Shown: piece after piece, positions 21,796 to 33,326 of the stretch | Layout: the number at the start of each line of letters is the position of its first letter | Numbering within the stretch: the first letter of the stretch is position 1 | Origin: Hygrophila difformis | Lineage: Eukaryota > Streptophyta > Magnoliopsida > Lamiales > Acanthaceae | Length of the DNA: 64,000 nucleotides | Assembly: GCA_030278955.1 (NCBI GenBank) | Contig: JAOANR010000002.1 | Coordinates: 14,654,238-14,718,237, forward strand | Direction of reading: 5' to 3' | The notes under the pieces: model-generated | What the model was told of the DNA's origin: nothing | Seen by the model: only the letters and a program-made list of their open reading frames with translations | Database searches by the model: none | Program-made: the position numbers and the translations under genes

Positions 21796-22455
21796 CAGTT
21801 GTAATTCAACTTCAAAAAAAATTTCTTATGATTTTTTAAAGGTATGCAACGATTCAATTTTAAATTTGGATTTGCTTTATTTTTTGAAATTTTTTTTTGT
21901 AAGAATAAATTATAGAGATAATAATATGTGTATGGAGTAATCATTTGCCTTTCACTTTATTTAACATTAAAGTTAGAATTACATATTTAACCCTTATTCT
22001 AATCCTAACCATTAATTTAAGTAGTGATCTAATGGTTAAAATACACTCCAGTACATACTGGAAAAAAGTACTTCCAGCGTAGGAACCAAATTGGTCTAAA
22101 CGCCAACTTTGAGAGTGAGTGAACTTTCCGATTCTACTATATGTGACGCTCTGCTTTGATTGATTAACGTTCATGTCATGCTTGAATTCAAGAGTTAAAC
22201 CAATGAAATTTTATATACATATATTCAGGAAGAATTAACAATAATGATTGATTTGTATACTTATTCAAGTGAGAAGTGTCATTTCATTAAACACTACAAT
22301 CAAGAGAGTTTAATACTTGTAATTTTGATTGTCTTCTCCCAATATAAAAGGAATGAAATTTTTGAAGCCACGCAAATGGATTGAATGTGCAGAGTCCATG
22401 CTCTTAGGAGCACTGACTCTGACTGCTCGGGGACGATCAATATTAAATGTGAGGA
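21796..22455. other. AT-rich non-coding stretch ending in a PPT-like site
   Basis: No ORF of note. It ends in AAATGTGAGGA (22445-22455) directly before TGTTGATAATGG, the third junction of this type, so it is probably the 3' untranslated end of an Athila/Tat-like element. Confidence 0.45.
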
Positions 22456-22789
22456 TGTTGATAATGGCCAAAATTGTCCATTATTTCCAATCCATTTCCA
22501 TGTCTGAGACGGACATTTTGATCGTATTCCCATCTTATTTCAATAAGAAAGCAGTTGAATTCGACAGATTAATGCAAGTTTGTAAGAAAAATAAGCTGGT
22601 AATGAAAGACACAAAAATATGCAATTTTAATTGTATTTGTGTTAGAAAAATCCAAAAACATGAAAAAAGGAAAAAGAAAAGAAAAAGGAATGAAAAGATG
22701 GGCAAAAGAATAAAATAGCCCACAAAAATAAAAAAAGATGGGAAAAAGAATGAAAATCCCACAAACTGAAATTTTGGTTAAGTGTTAAG

Positions 22790-23235
22790 ATCAATTCGGT
22801 CTATACGCAATTCGGCCTAAACCGAATTGCTCATTAGATCGAATTGATGAAAAGAAGAAGAAGAAAAAGAAACAAGTGTTGAAGAAGAGAAGCAGAACAA
22901 CCAATTCGGTCTGTGGCAATTCGGTCTAAACCGAATTGAACCTTAGACCGAATTGCACTATGGAAAGAAGAAGACCCTGAGCCGAAAAGAAAAGAAGGAA
23001 TTCGATCTATGCAATTCGGTCTAAACCGAATTGATTGCATAGACCGAATTCCCTCAAAGCAAGGAAGCCAAACAGGAGCCATCATCAATTCGAAAAGGCC
23101 AATTTGGTCTATACATAGACCGAATTAATGGATGAATATCACATTCATGCTCAAGATCAAGAAGGAAGACCTCATGCAATTCGAATTACACCAATTCGGC
23201 CTAAACCGAATTGCTTGAGGAGACCGAATCACATT
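22790..23235. repeat. Second nested-palindrome array
   Basis: Four or five units of the same design as at 16650-17262, for example 22791-22846, 22902-22952 and 23001-23050. Inner arms are often AATTCGGTCTA with AACCGAATTG. Spacers are purine-rich (AAGAAGAAG) and unlike those of the first array. It ends about 90 bp upstream of a TATA box, as the first array does. Confidence 0.88.
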
Positions 23236-23324
23236 CAAAATTGCATCCAATTGAAGCTGTGAGCACGTGAGAAATGCATGGCACTGTGGATGGGCCCTGA
23301 TGGGCCTAGGGTTTCGAGAAGAAG

Positions 23325-23330
23325 TATAAA
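23325..23330 (+). promoter_or_regulatory. TATA box of the second Athila/Tat-type LTR
   Basis: TATAAA in GAAGTATAAAAGCTGACC. A leader-like sequence starting CCTCAACACAATC follows about 15 bp on. Its place relative to the palindrome array mirrors 17271-17279. Confidence 0.55.
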
Positions 23331-24204
23331 AGCTGACCTTCCTCAACACAATCAAGAGGTTTACACACTTTGACATTTGCTGGGAGACAAAAAGAAGGAG
23401 CAGAAAGTGTTTTCCACCCCTTAAGGGTTAGGTAGGTAGTTTAGTTTAGTTAGTTTATTTTTCAAGCTTGTAGTTTAGTTTTAATGCTTTTGATCTTAGT
23501 TTATTTTTATAGAAGCTTGTTACTACCTTTAGTGTAGCCATTTCCATATACTTTAAATGCTTTGTAGTTAGAATAAACCCTACCTTCAAGTTAATGATGG
23601 TTTTGGGTTGTTTATTTGCTTTCAAGTGTTAATACAAGAAAAGATCCAGAAATGGGTTTTTATTTCATGTTTTTGGCACTCATTTAATGCTTTTCTTAGC
23701 GATAAATATTAGAATGTTTGTTTGTTTCAACTAGGTTACATTTATTATGTCCTAGTTGACTTGCATTCTCAATAAATGCATGTTTAGTGGGCTTTGGGTT
23801 TGTTTTTACACCTTAGAGCTTCAAATGAGTGTTCTTAGGTTTTAGATGATTTTAGGGTTGTTAGAATTTATTTAATATCTTTTGCTGCTGTGTTTCTTCT
23901 CCTTATTTTAGTTTATTGTTGCCTTAGATAATGTAAATGTTCTTATTTGAATGCATGTAGTTCTTATTTTTCTTAGTATGTTAGGTTCTTTAATATTTGA
24001 TGTCTTGTTTGTAGAAATATGGTTTAATTCATGCCAAATGCCTGCTAGACACGTACCCTACTATGCTATTTTCCTTAAATTGCTCACTAGTGTGGCTGTG
24101 AGGTGACACTGATGTGAAATGAAGGATTAGGTAAATCTCATCCATCATAGACCACACAGTGTAAACCGAACCTGTACTTGTGAGCACAAAAACACACTTA
24201 TGTG

Positions 24205-24785
24205 GAAAATGACATGCAATTCGATTTGAGGCAATTCGGTTTCTAAACCGAATTGCCCATGAGAATGGAATTGCATGGCAAAAATATTTGTTGAATGCCT
24301 TATTTAAAATATATATGCAATTCGGTCTAGGCAATTCGGTTTTGCCCATGAGACCGAATTACATAGCAAAAATTCTCCTCATATGGTGCACAAGCAATTC
24401 GGTCTATGCAATTCGGTTTAGACTGAATTGCTACCATAGACCGAATTGGCCTTGTTCACCATATTGTATGCATTCCATCCCCTCATGCCTTAGTTTATTT
24501 TCTGTCTCTTACCAATTAGAATTGCCAATTCGGTCTAGGCCGAATTGACTTGGCAATTCGAATTACCCTCATTTGGGGTAAATGCTTTAGCCAAATTTGA
24601 GTGAGGGAATGACTTCATCAATTCGAATTGTCCAATTCGGTTTAGACCGAATTGTTTCGACAATTCAAATTAGATGATGTTTCATGTCTTTACAAGGATT
24701 AACTGGGTAAGGTATTACTTCATCCCTCATGCATCCTCAATTCGGTCTAATTTGCACCTCACCTAGTAGACCGAATTGCTTTCTT
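24205..24785. repeat. Third palindrome array, downstream of the TATA box
   Basis: Six less regular units of the same AATTCGGTCT/AGACCGAATT words, for example 24219-24257, 24316-24361, 24392-24449, 24524-24548 and 24619-24669. Several arms have become AATTCGAATT. Unlike the other arrays it lies about 0.9 kb after a TATA box, so it may belong to another inserted LTR or to the transcribed part. Confidence 0.8.
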
Positions 24786-25020
24786 CCTTCTATTTTAAAA
24801 CTCCATAAACACTTTATCTTCCTGAGTTGTGTAATTTGCATGGGTGTATTGGGCTTAGGCCCATTACATCTAATTTCATCCATTACACATCTCAACTCAT
24901 TAGTGTCTATACTATTGTGTGATTAACACTCACACAATACCAAAAATATTTTTGTTAATTTTACCTTTTCTGTGTATTGTGTGTATGAATGGGTAATAAG
25001 GAACATCACAGATCAATGTT

Positions 25021-25156
25021 GGCGAAAAGGTCCCTTCACCGGGATAACGATTAGCTCGTCTTCTGTGTGTTACTTATTACTCGTTATTTTGCATGATCTG
25101 ATTAGTGGTTGGTGGAAGCTACGGCGAAAAGGTCCCTTCACAGGGATAACGATTAG
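25021..25156. repeat. Direct repeat of about 34 bp
   Basis: GGCGAAAAGGTCCCTTCAC(C/A)GGGATAACGATTAG occurs at 25021-25054 and 25123-25156. The spacing of about 100 bp could mark a small tandem duplication. Function unknown. Confidence 0.75.
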
Positions 25157-27084
25157 TCACTCAGCCAACTCCTAATTAGATACAATTTTCTTTTCTTTAT
25201 CTTAATTTCAAACCTGAATCTAGAGCTGTAGTAATGTTAGACGATATATGCCAATGTTATCTAATAATTATTGCAGTAATAGAACATGTGGGTTTTCATC
25301 CAAATTCACAGATGACAGAATTCTAAGATGACAGCGGCAACTGTCACTTAAAGCATTCCACTGTCTAAAAATCATTCCATCTGGAATACTTGGGAGCCGG
25401 ATAGCAGATGTTTGCAGTCCGGATAACCCCAATTATTTCTGGCACTCTTTTTAGCCAAATTCTTCTTACCTCAGGCTAATCCATCTTTGTGTAACAAATT
25501 CTGTCTAACCCCGCCATATATTTTAGGGTATTTTATTTTGCTTCTCATATACATGTATGCATGATATTATTATGTAGATATTGTGGTCGATAATATTTTG
25601 GAGATCCTTATCCTTGGATATAGAAGTCTTGATTTAAATCAAATGTTGCACAATAAATTTCCACAAAATCACTTTATAAAACCCGGATCTGAGTAAGGGA
25701 TAATTTCACAGTTATGACTAATTCATATTCTACTGGGGGTTGATTTTGAGAACTTAGAAGCAGAGTTAGCGATTAGGTCTCACCTAGACTGAAAGGATCC
25801 GTGTTTTAATTGAGAGTTTAGTACCTGTTTAGGGAATGATTTTCAAACATCTATTTGTTTCTCAAAAATTACTGTGTGTTGGAAATCTTCTATTAAGTAT
25901 TGCATTGAATCAGTGTCCAATTGGATTCAGATAAGATGTGATATATAATATTAGAGGAACAACATATAGGCCTTGGTTACTTTCTAAGGTAGGGTTGAGT
26001 ATTCTTTCAACCACTATCTTCTCCCGCCAAACCCTAAAATTGAGTCTTGAGTGAGTACATTCGGAATAGATCTTCATAGGTCTGTTCCACTCATGTTTGT
26101 AACTCATAACTAACCAGATGATATAGGCCCTGTGGCTTACTGATGTTTGGGAAGTTCTAAATCTGCATCTGGTCACCAAGACCAGGGGCTCTTTTATACT
26201 AACGGAATGAGATGACTTTTAAGACTTCCGAGTGATAGGTTTTTAAATGCTTTCTTTACTGCTTTCTTTAAAATGCTTTCATAGAGGTCACTCGGAAGAA
26301 TTAGATGTTGGCCGCCGGTTGTAAGGTTTAAGAGTTATGGATTAGTTCGGGATTAGATTTGGACTTTGGGTGTGACAAGGGAGGTGATAGAAGTACTTGG
26401 CATGTCAACTAATGATGTGTTAGGCAGTTGTATATCTGTGGTATCTTAGATTTTGTTGTCTTAAGGCATGTAAATCCTTACTGTAAGTACCTGTCTGTTA
26501 AAGGGAACATGGTATAGGAAGCATGAGAGTTAGCTAACTGAAAGGATTATCCCAAACAAAGATGTGTGTACTAAAATGGAAGTTTAATTGTGTTTCATCT
26601 GAATCTTGTCCAATCTTTATTATTTTCTCCCTGTCCATTCTGTCACATTTTAAATCTGCTTTCGTAGAATAATTTTACCTTTTTTCTTAGCATAATTCTT
26701 ATTGCTTTCTTAGAATAGATTTAATCGTTTTTAGACTAAATTTACCATGCTTTGTAGAATAATCTTTAATTGCTTCCATAGTCTAGTTTAAATTATTGTC
26801 AATTAGTTGTTAGAAACCATTACAAAACTTGAATCGAGTAACCGAGTGGAAAATCTTAGTAAACGACGTGGGCCCTGCTTCTATCGCACATCCTCCAGTG
26901 AACGATCCGGTCTTACTATAAATTACTGCAATTTTTGACACCGTGCGCTTTCGGGGGCACAGTTTCTTAACACGAGTAATAAAAACGTGACAACCTATAA
27001 ATATATCCCTAATCCCAACTCCATCCTCATAAATTGGTTTCATTAAATAAAATTGAACTGGGATTATTATTTTTCAGAAAATGC

Positions 27085-27500
27085 TCATATAGTGGGAAAT
27101 TGTCAAAAGTTTCATGCCGAGGATAATACTATATTAAGTATTAAACACTGATGTCTGTTAAGATTGAATTGTTTACCCCGGCTGCATCATGAAATTTGTC
27201 AACAGTTTCATGGCGCCATTTGGAATCAAAGTTTCCCACATGAGTGACAAAAAGTGAAATATATCCTTAAACCTCTTCCCCTGAATCATAACTCTTTTCT
27301 TTTAATAAATTCAAACCCGATATATTTTAGAAAATACTCGTGTGGGAAATTGTCAAAAGTTTCATGGCGCCGTTGCCGGGGACCTTCAGTGTGTCAGACA
27401 GATGTAATAAATGATACTATATTAAGTATTGAGCGCTGATGTCTGTTAAGATTGAATTGTCTACCCCGGCTGCACCATGAAATTTGTCAAAAGTTTCAGT
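27085..27500 (+). repeat. Duplicated LTR-end/PBS segment
   Basis: GTGGGAAATTGTCAAAAGTTTCATG begins both 27097 and 27342, each followed by matching text (ATACTATATTAAGTATT, GATGTCTGTTAAGATTGAATTG, CCCCGGCTGCA(T/C)CATGAAATTTGTCAA). Only the second copy has the full PBS at the junction. A truncated TGGCGCC occurs at 27211-27217 and a final TTTCA abuts the eL15-like sequence at 27498. Confidence 0.8.
27365..27382 (+). other. Primer binding site, tRNA-Asp type
   Basis: TGGCGCCGTTGCCGGGGA, the PBS typical of Athila and Tat elements, directly after ...AAAGTTTCA. It marks the 3' end of a 5' LTR and the start of an internal region on the + strand. What follows is not gag but an eL15-like sequence. 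Confidence 0.8.
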
Positions 27501-28409
27501 AAGCCCACCAACCAAGGTGTTACTCAGCTGAAATGCCAGCGCAGCAAGAGGGCCGTGGTGGAGGAACGTGCTGGCAGGAAACTTGGGGGCCTTAAGGTTC
27601 GTTGTTGGGAGTATCGTCAGCTTCCCGCCGGCGTCCGCGTCACCCACCCTACTCGCCCCAATAAGGCAAGACGCCTCGGCTACAAGGCAAAATAGGGGTA
27701 TGTGGTTTACCGTGTCCGTGTTAGACGTGGTGGAAGAAAGAGGCCGGTTCCAAAGGGGATTGTACATGGTAAGCCCACCAACCAGGGTGTTACTCAGCTG
27801 AAATTCCTGCGCAGCAAGAGGTCCATGGTAGAGGAACGTGCTGGCAGGAAACTTGGGGGCCTTAGGGTTCGTTGTTGGGAGTATCGTCAGCTTTCCGCGG
27901 GCGTCCGCGTCACCCACCTTACTCGCCCCGATAAGCCCAGACGCCTCGGCTACAAGGAAAACCAGGGGTATGTGGTTTCCCGTGTCCGTGTTAGACTTGG
28001 TGGAAGGAAGAGGCCAGTTCCAAAGGGGATTGTACATGGTAAGCCCACCAACCAAGGTGTTACTCAGCTGAAATGCCAGCGCAGCAAGAGGTCCGTGGTG
28101 GAGAAACGTGCTGGCAGTGAACTTTGGGGCCTTAGGGTTTTGAACTCTTACTGTAACAACGAGGACTCAACGTACAAGTACTTTGCGGTAATATTGGTTG
28201 ATCCAGCTCATACTACCATTCGCAATGATCCAAGAATCAACTGGATTTGCAACCCAGTACACAGGCACAGGGAGCTCCGAGGGCTCACCTCTGCTGGAAA
28301 GAAGTACAGGGGTCTCAGAGGAAGGGGCCACTTGCACCACAAGGCACGACCTTCGCGAAGGGCCACCTGGAAGAGGAACCAAACATTTTCCCTTGGTCGT
28401 TACCGTTGA
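27499..28409 (+). pseudogene. Ribosomal protein eL15 (60S L15) pseudogene with 270-bp internal tandem duplication
   Basis: Intronless and clearly eL15: [70 protein letters not shown] and RRATWKRNQ, ending GRYR and a stop at 28409. It lacks the N terminus. A segment of 90 codons is duplicated: repeat starts (AAG of GKPTNQG) are at 27501, 27771 and 28041, exactly 270 bp apart. The joins put LGGLRV directly before RCWEYRQ, parts that lie far apart in the normal protein. An in-frame TAG at 27693-27695 interrupts the first unit, leaving 235 codons open from 27702. It starts 117 bp after a retroelement PBS. A functional protein is very unlikely. Confidence 0.9.
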
Positions 28410-30871
28410 TCTACTTGAGGTTATTCTCCAGTTACTTTTACAAATTCGTGAAGTCTTGTTTGTGAGTTCTATGATTTTTTGAGGGCACAAGACGAGAAGT
28501 ACAGTTATAATTCGTTTTTTTTACTTATTTTCGGATATATTCACAATGTATTATGTTATGTGTTATGAATAACAGTAAAAATTACAATGTTTTCAGGACC
28601 CACCCCGCTAATGCTTGTCCCTCCGAGTGTGGTCATTCCGGCCTTTCCACAGGGAAACTGCCACTTTCGTCTTTCCTCCATCTCACTGATGTTGTATCTT
28701 CCAATACCTCCCATTCCAACTGAAATGTAACTACGAACTTGCAACAGTAACCTGCAGTTAAACATCCAGAATATATAAGCCAATAGTCTGAATAATGATA
28801 ACAATATAGATATGTTATGTAGAAAATTGTAAAATTACCAATGCAGTCCATTCCAAGTGATGGTTTCTCGAGGAGCCCGAATGTTCTCAATTAGGCGGGC
28901 TATTTTGAACCTCTGCCCGCCTGTTCAGCCATCCTCTGTAGTAATTTTTTGGCGCCACAGGCCATACTAAATGTTCCGATATGTGGTACTCTTACCTATA
29001 CTTCCCATTCCAAATATTGTATTCCAAATATTTCCGGCATAAAAGAACCACTCTGGCCGCCTGAGTTGATATTGCGATCAATCCGCTGCTAGCTTTTTCC
29101 TCTGGCATCTCGCATTGTCCACTGAAAGGCGTCATGTAACAGAACCACTCTGCAGGTAACTTCATGATGTCAATGATGCCGCTCAATTTCCTCAACTTTC
29201 TGCATTTGTCACATTACACCCACTCATGGTCTGATTTATATAGGGGATTTCCCTTTTCAGCTGAATCTTTATGAAGGTAACTACAACGCTGAGTTGATAT
29301 TGTGATCAATCCGCTGCTAGCCTTTTCCCATGGCATCTCGCATTGTCCACTGAACCGCTCAATTTCTTTTGGCACGTCGTGTATGCCCAATTTTCAACTT
29401 GCCGCCACCCCATCCACCATCTTCGGCAGCTCTTGTGATTCCGAATGTGGCACTCTTACCTATACCTCCCACTCCCCTGAAGTGGAACTGCCAAATGTTG
29501 GTGTCCCAAGTGGCAAAATTTACCCAAATGTTGCTCTTGTGATTCCGAAATGAATTTGCCGACTTTCAACAATGACCTACAGTTATCATAGCCAAACATT
29601 GTGCACAATATGATATTAATAAGCGGCCAAATAATAATAATAATAATAACAGTTAAGAAGACGCACGCTAATTTTCTGTATCCAAAGGACATACTTAATT
29701 CTAGATGGACACCACGATAATGCTTGCCCCTCCGAGTGTCGTCATTCTGGACCTTCCACGGGGAAAATGCCGACTTTAGTTTTTCCTTCATCTCACTCCG
29801 ATTGTATTTTCCAATACCTCCCATACCAACTGAAATGGAACTACGAACTTGCAACACTAACCTGTAGTTCAACATACAGAATATATAAGCCAATAGTCTT
29901 AATAATAATAGTAAAAACTGTGAACGAATATATAAGACATTAACGATAATAATAATAATAATTTACTATATGAATAGTAATTACTGTTGTACCCCTTGCA
30001 TTTCTTCTCCCTATATTCAACCTCTATCAGCCTCTCTTTTTGAGGGGTAATACCTCCCACCAAGGCTTGACACTCCGAGTGTATTTGAGCTTCATGCATG
30101 CCCAGTGTTTAACATGTCACAACACGACCGTTGTGGGACAGGCTATACTCGTGCTACACGAAAGGGGTAATATGTGGAATGTCACAATCATCACATTCAT
30201 CCTGATGTAGTGATTGTGCTTCCAAAGATGGTCGTTACCAATGCCACCCATGCCAAATGTTGTATTTTCCAATACTTCCCATACCGATGCCCAATGTTCC
30301 ACCTGTCCGCACATAGACGGTATCACGACATTGTTCGAAATGTGTTGATCCGCAATGCCGCCCGGGCCAATGTTGTATACCCCGCAATGAAGCAGTTTGC
30401 ACGATATCAGTATGGCCTGTAGTACCACAATGATAGGTTGTAAGCAAACATTGTGTAGGCGATATGATGTTAATAATAAGACTCAAATACTGTTAATAAA
30501 AAATTACCTTCCACGCAGGCCATACTACATTGGTTGATGCTTCAAGTCTTGTGCTTGAAGCATTGTGCTTCATGCATGCCCATTGTTCCACCTCGAGAGG
30601 TTTGCAGATGATCTTTAAAAGGGAGGCTTTTTGCCCTATCCTGGTGCACCCGCTTCCATTTTGACCGTTATGATAGGGGAGGTGGTTCGAACTGTCGTCA
30701 TTACCAATGCCGCCCAGACCAATGTTGTCATTACGAATGTCGTCCATGTCCAAATATTGTATTTGGGCAATACCTACAGGTAAACATTACAAAATAATAT
30801 TAAAAACGGCGATCAAAATATTTTAGTAAATTAACACTAATAATATGAATAGTAATAATACAATTAATACA

Positions 30872-30905
<34 letters not shown>

Positions 30906-31548
30906 CCTACAGTATCACATTCTTAACAATCTTTGTGACTTGGGCGATGCCAAATGCCGCTGAGATTGAAAACTTGGCGGTCGGTGTGGTGGAGCAGATA
31001 TATGATAATTGCCGAGTCCTCTCATTCCTCGCCGATATAATTACTGTTGTAACCCTACAGGGGGCAAAATTAATTTTACAAGTAATATTAATAATTGCAG
31101 TTTTATTAAATATATATTTATAATAATAGAAATAGTGTTAATACTAATAGTAAGTGTATTAATTACTGTTGTAACCCTTGCATTTCTTCTCCCTCTGTTC
31201 AACCTATCTCAGCCTCCATTTTTGAGGGCTAATACCTCGCACCAAGGCTTGCCCCTCCGAGCTGAGCGACTCCTTTTTTAGGGGTAATATTTCATAATAT
31301 TCTCTCTTTCATTCTTCGAGCTGCCCGAATGTTTTCAATCAGGCGGGCTATGTTTAACTTTTGCCCGCTTGTTTAACCATCCTGTGCGATAATTTTCTGA
31401 ACGGTCATTACCAATGCCGCCCAGACCAAATGTGGTGCTCGTGGTTCGAAATGTGTTGATTACCAATGCCTCCCAGGCCTATGTTGCATTCCCCCGCAAG
31501 GAAGCAGTGTGCACAGTATCAGTATGGCCTGTAGTATCACAATGACAA
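28410..31548. repeat. Non-coding region of degenerate, partly duplicated repeats
   Basis: No convincing gene. Larger duplicated blocks: 28605-28800 with 29715-29910, 28860-28955 with 31315-31400, 29078-29123 with 29306-29352, and 30333-30455 with 31443-31567. A shorter motif recurs, close to CCAATACCTCCCATACCAA, often preceded by AATGCCGCCCAGACC; on the minus strand it reads as GMGGIGN-like peptides. AAT microsatellites lie at 29628-29650 and 30870-30905. Possibly debris next to the MULE. Confidence 0.6.
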
Positions 31549-33326
31549 TCAATAAGCAAACAGTGTGTAGTCAGTCAACACAGTAGTACCACTCAACGCA
31601 GCGCTGTGCCGCTCCGTAAACCAATCAGCAATAGTTGCACGAATGACGTCGAGCATCGAACACACAGGCAACCTTCGCGCCCACTTCAATACGTGGTTCA
31701 TGCTCTCTACGGGATTCGTCGTCATCATGTCATAGCGACGAACAGGATACTTCACACACGCAAACTGCGCTTCCCCTACTTTCTCCAGTAGATGCGTATA
31801 TGCGGAAGGACACTGCTGCTTCAACGAATCCATGTGATGACTATAATCTGAATTCTTTTATGCATAGGCAGCCGATGTGAACAGTTCCTTCACTCTCTTC
31901 CCATACCGAGCTAGATTGGACTTTATGTGGAACCTACAGAGGACGTGGCGTGCAGCTGGTAACACCTGCTCAATCGCAGTTCCAATGCACTTCGCCCCAT
32001 CGGACACAATCAACACATCTTTCTGCTGGTGTAGTGCCCGGTGTAATTGCAATAGAAACCACCGCCACGTCTCAATTGACTCGGTGGGCCCAACAGCGAA
32101 TGCAAGCGGGAATAACTGATTGTTTCCGTCTTTCGTTACCGCCACGAAGAGGAAACCCTTGTACTTGCCCTTTAAATGTGTCCCGTCGATCGCTATGAAA
32201 AGCCGCATCAGTGGCCATCCAGCAATCGAGGCACCCAGTGCAAAGAATGCAAGCCCGAATTTCCCCTCCATGTCCACCGCGTAATCCGTCACCGTATTTG
32301 CATTTGACTCCTTCAGCATGTGTAGGTACGAAGGGATCATCTTGAAAGAACTGTCGTGATCCCCAAAAATTGAGCAAATTGCATGTCCCTAATCTTCCGG
32401 GCCATTCCGATCGAGACATTGACGCCCTTGCTCTGTATCATTCTCTGAATCTTTAAAGGTTTTAACGTCTTCTCCTCGACAACAATATCTGCGGCATAAT
32501 AGCTGCCCAAATGTCTCAATGGGAGTGTCGTCGGATTAGGCCTGTCTGGGTCTGCACTGCACGTATGCTGAACCAGTCTGTACAGCGTCCAAAGCGATGT
32601 CGTTCCCCTTGCTCGCATCTGAAATTCGCAACCATCAACCCTACACCTCACGCAATACCTCGACTTATCCGACGTCCGAGTATCGAAACCACACCTAGCA
32701 TCCACAAGATATTCTGTCAGCTTTTCTTGTAATTTGGATTTAGTTGGGAAGACTGAGCCGACTGCAAATGATGTGTCCACAGTCTCGTCCACGTGCTCGT
32801 CGACCAATCGTTCTGGTAAGTCGAAGTGTGGCTGCGGAAGGTTCCACATCCCATGACTCATCTCTGGGACAATGTATGCATCTTCAGTCCTCGGCCAAAC
32901 CGGATTATGCCCTGCTTGCAGCCCGGGCCGCCCCTCTTTCTTGACCCGTTCCTTATTCCGCTCTTGGTCTCTGAGGATATTGTAATACTGTTCCACACCA
33001 CCGTAACGCAAGGGTGGGTCTGGATCCTCTTCAGCCTCCGATCCCGAGCTACTCTCCTCAGCACGTGTTGTATTTCCAGCATCCTCCGCATTGCCATGCT
33101 CTACGGCATCTCCGCCCAGATTCACCGACGGCTCCGGCACCTCATCGTATTGTAAATGCCTCCCTCCTTCACCAATAACACTGCTCGGATATCCAGCAAA
33201 ATTACACATAGCGCTTTTTTCGTATACATTTTCACCAACCGCTCCGTACCCGTGGCTGCTCCCGGCTACATTTGCATGCCCAAACATATTCATTGTCGGG
33301 GTCGTGCCAAATATGCTCTCCATCAC
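31549..33326 (-). pseudogene. MULE (Mutator-like) transposase, broken and truncated
   Basis: Minus strand. 33326-32337 encodes an N-terminal region ending in a MuDR-type DNA-binding domain (Cys/His pattern CVRCRVDGCEF to VQHTC). 32340-31858 encodes the catalytic core: first Asp in FIAIDGTHLKG, second Asp in VLIVSDGAKC, and a C-x2-H motif (CRFHI). 31833-31549 continues with the Glu in TNPVESMNHVLKW. A one-base deletion in a TTTTTGGGG run near 32370 shifts the frame, and an in-frame TAA near 31857 splits the C terminus. The SWIM zinc finger normally following is absent; the sequence instead enters the duplicated repeat at 31443-31567. No terminal inverted repeats were recognised. It would catalyse cut-and-paste transposition if intact; it is not. 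Confidence 0.85.

Larger units (their letters stand above)
22456..27364 (+). repeat. Athila/Tat-type LTR-derived region
   Basis: Starts TGTTGATAATGG after a PPT-like site and runs to a tRNA-Asp-type PBS at 27365. Inside are a palindrome array (22790-23235), a TATA box (23325), a second palindrome array (24205-24785) and, near 26880-26990, wording like the U5 end of Athila LTRs (GAACGATCCGG, TTGACACCGTGCGC). At 4.9 kb it is long for one LTR and may be a composite. No coding region is recognised. Confidence 0.4.

Noticed and set aside
31549..33326. MULE-derived domesticated gene (FAR1/FHY3-like or MUSTANG-like)
   Set aside because: One frameshift, one in-frame stop and a missing SWIM finger make it a decayed transposase.
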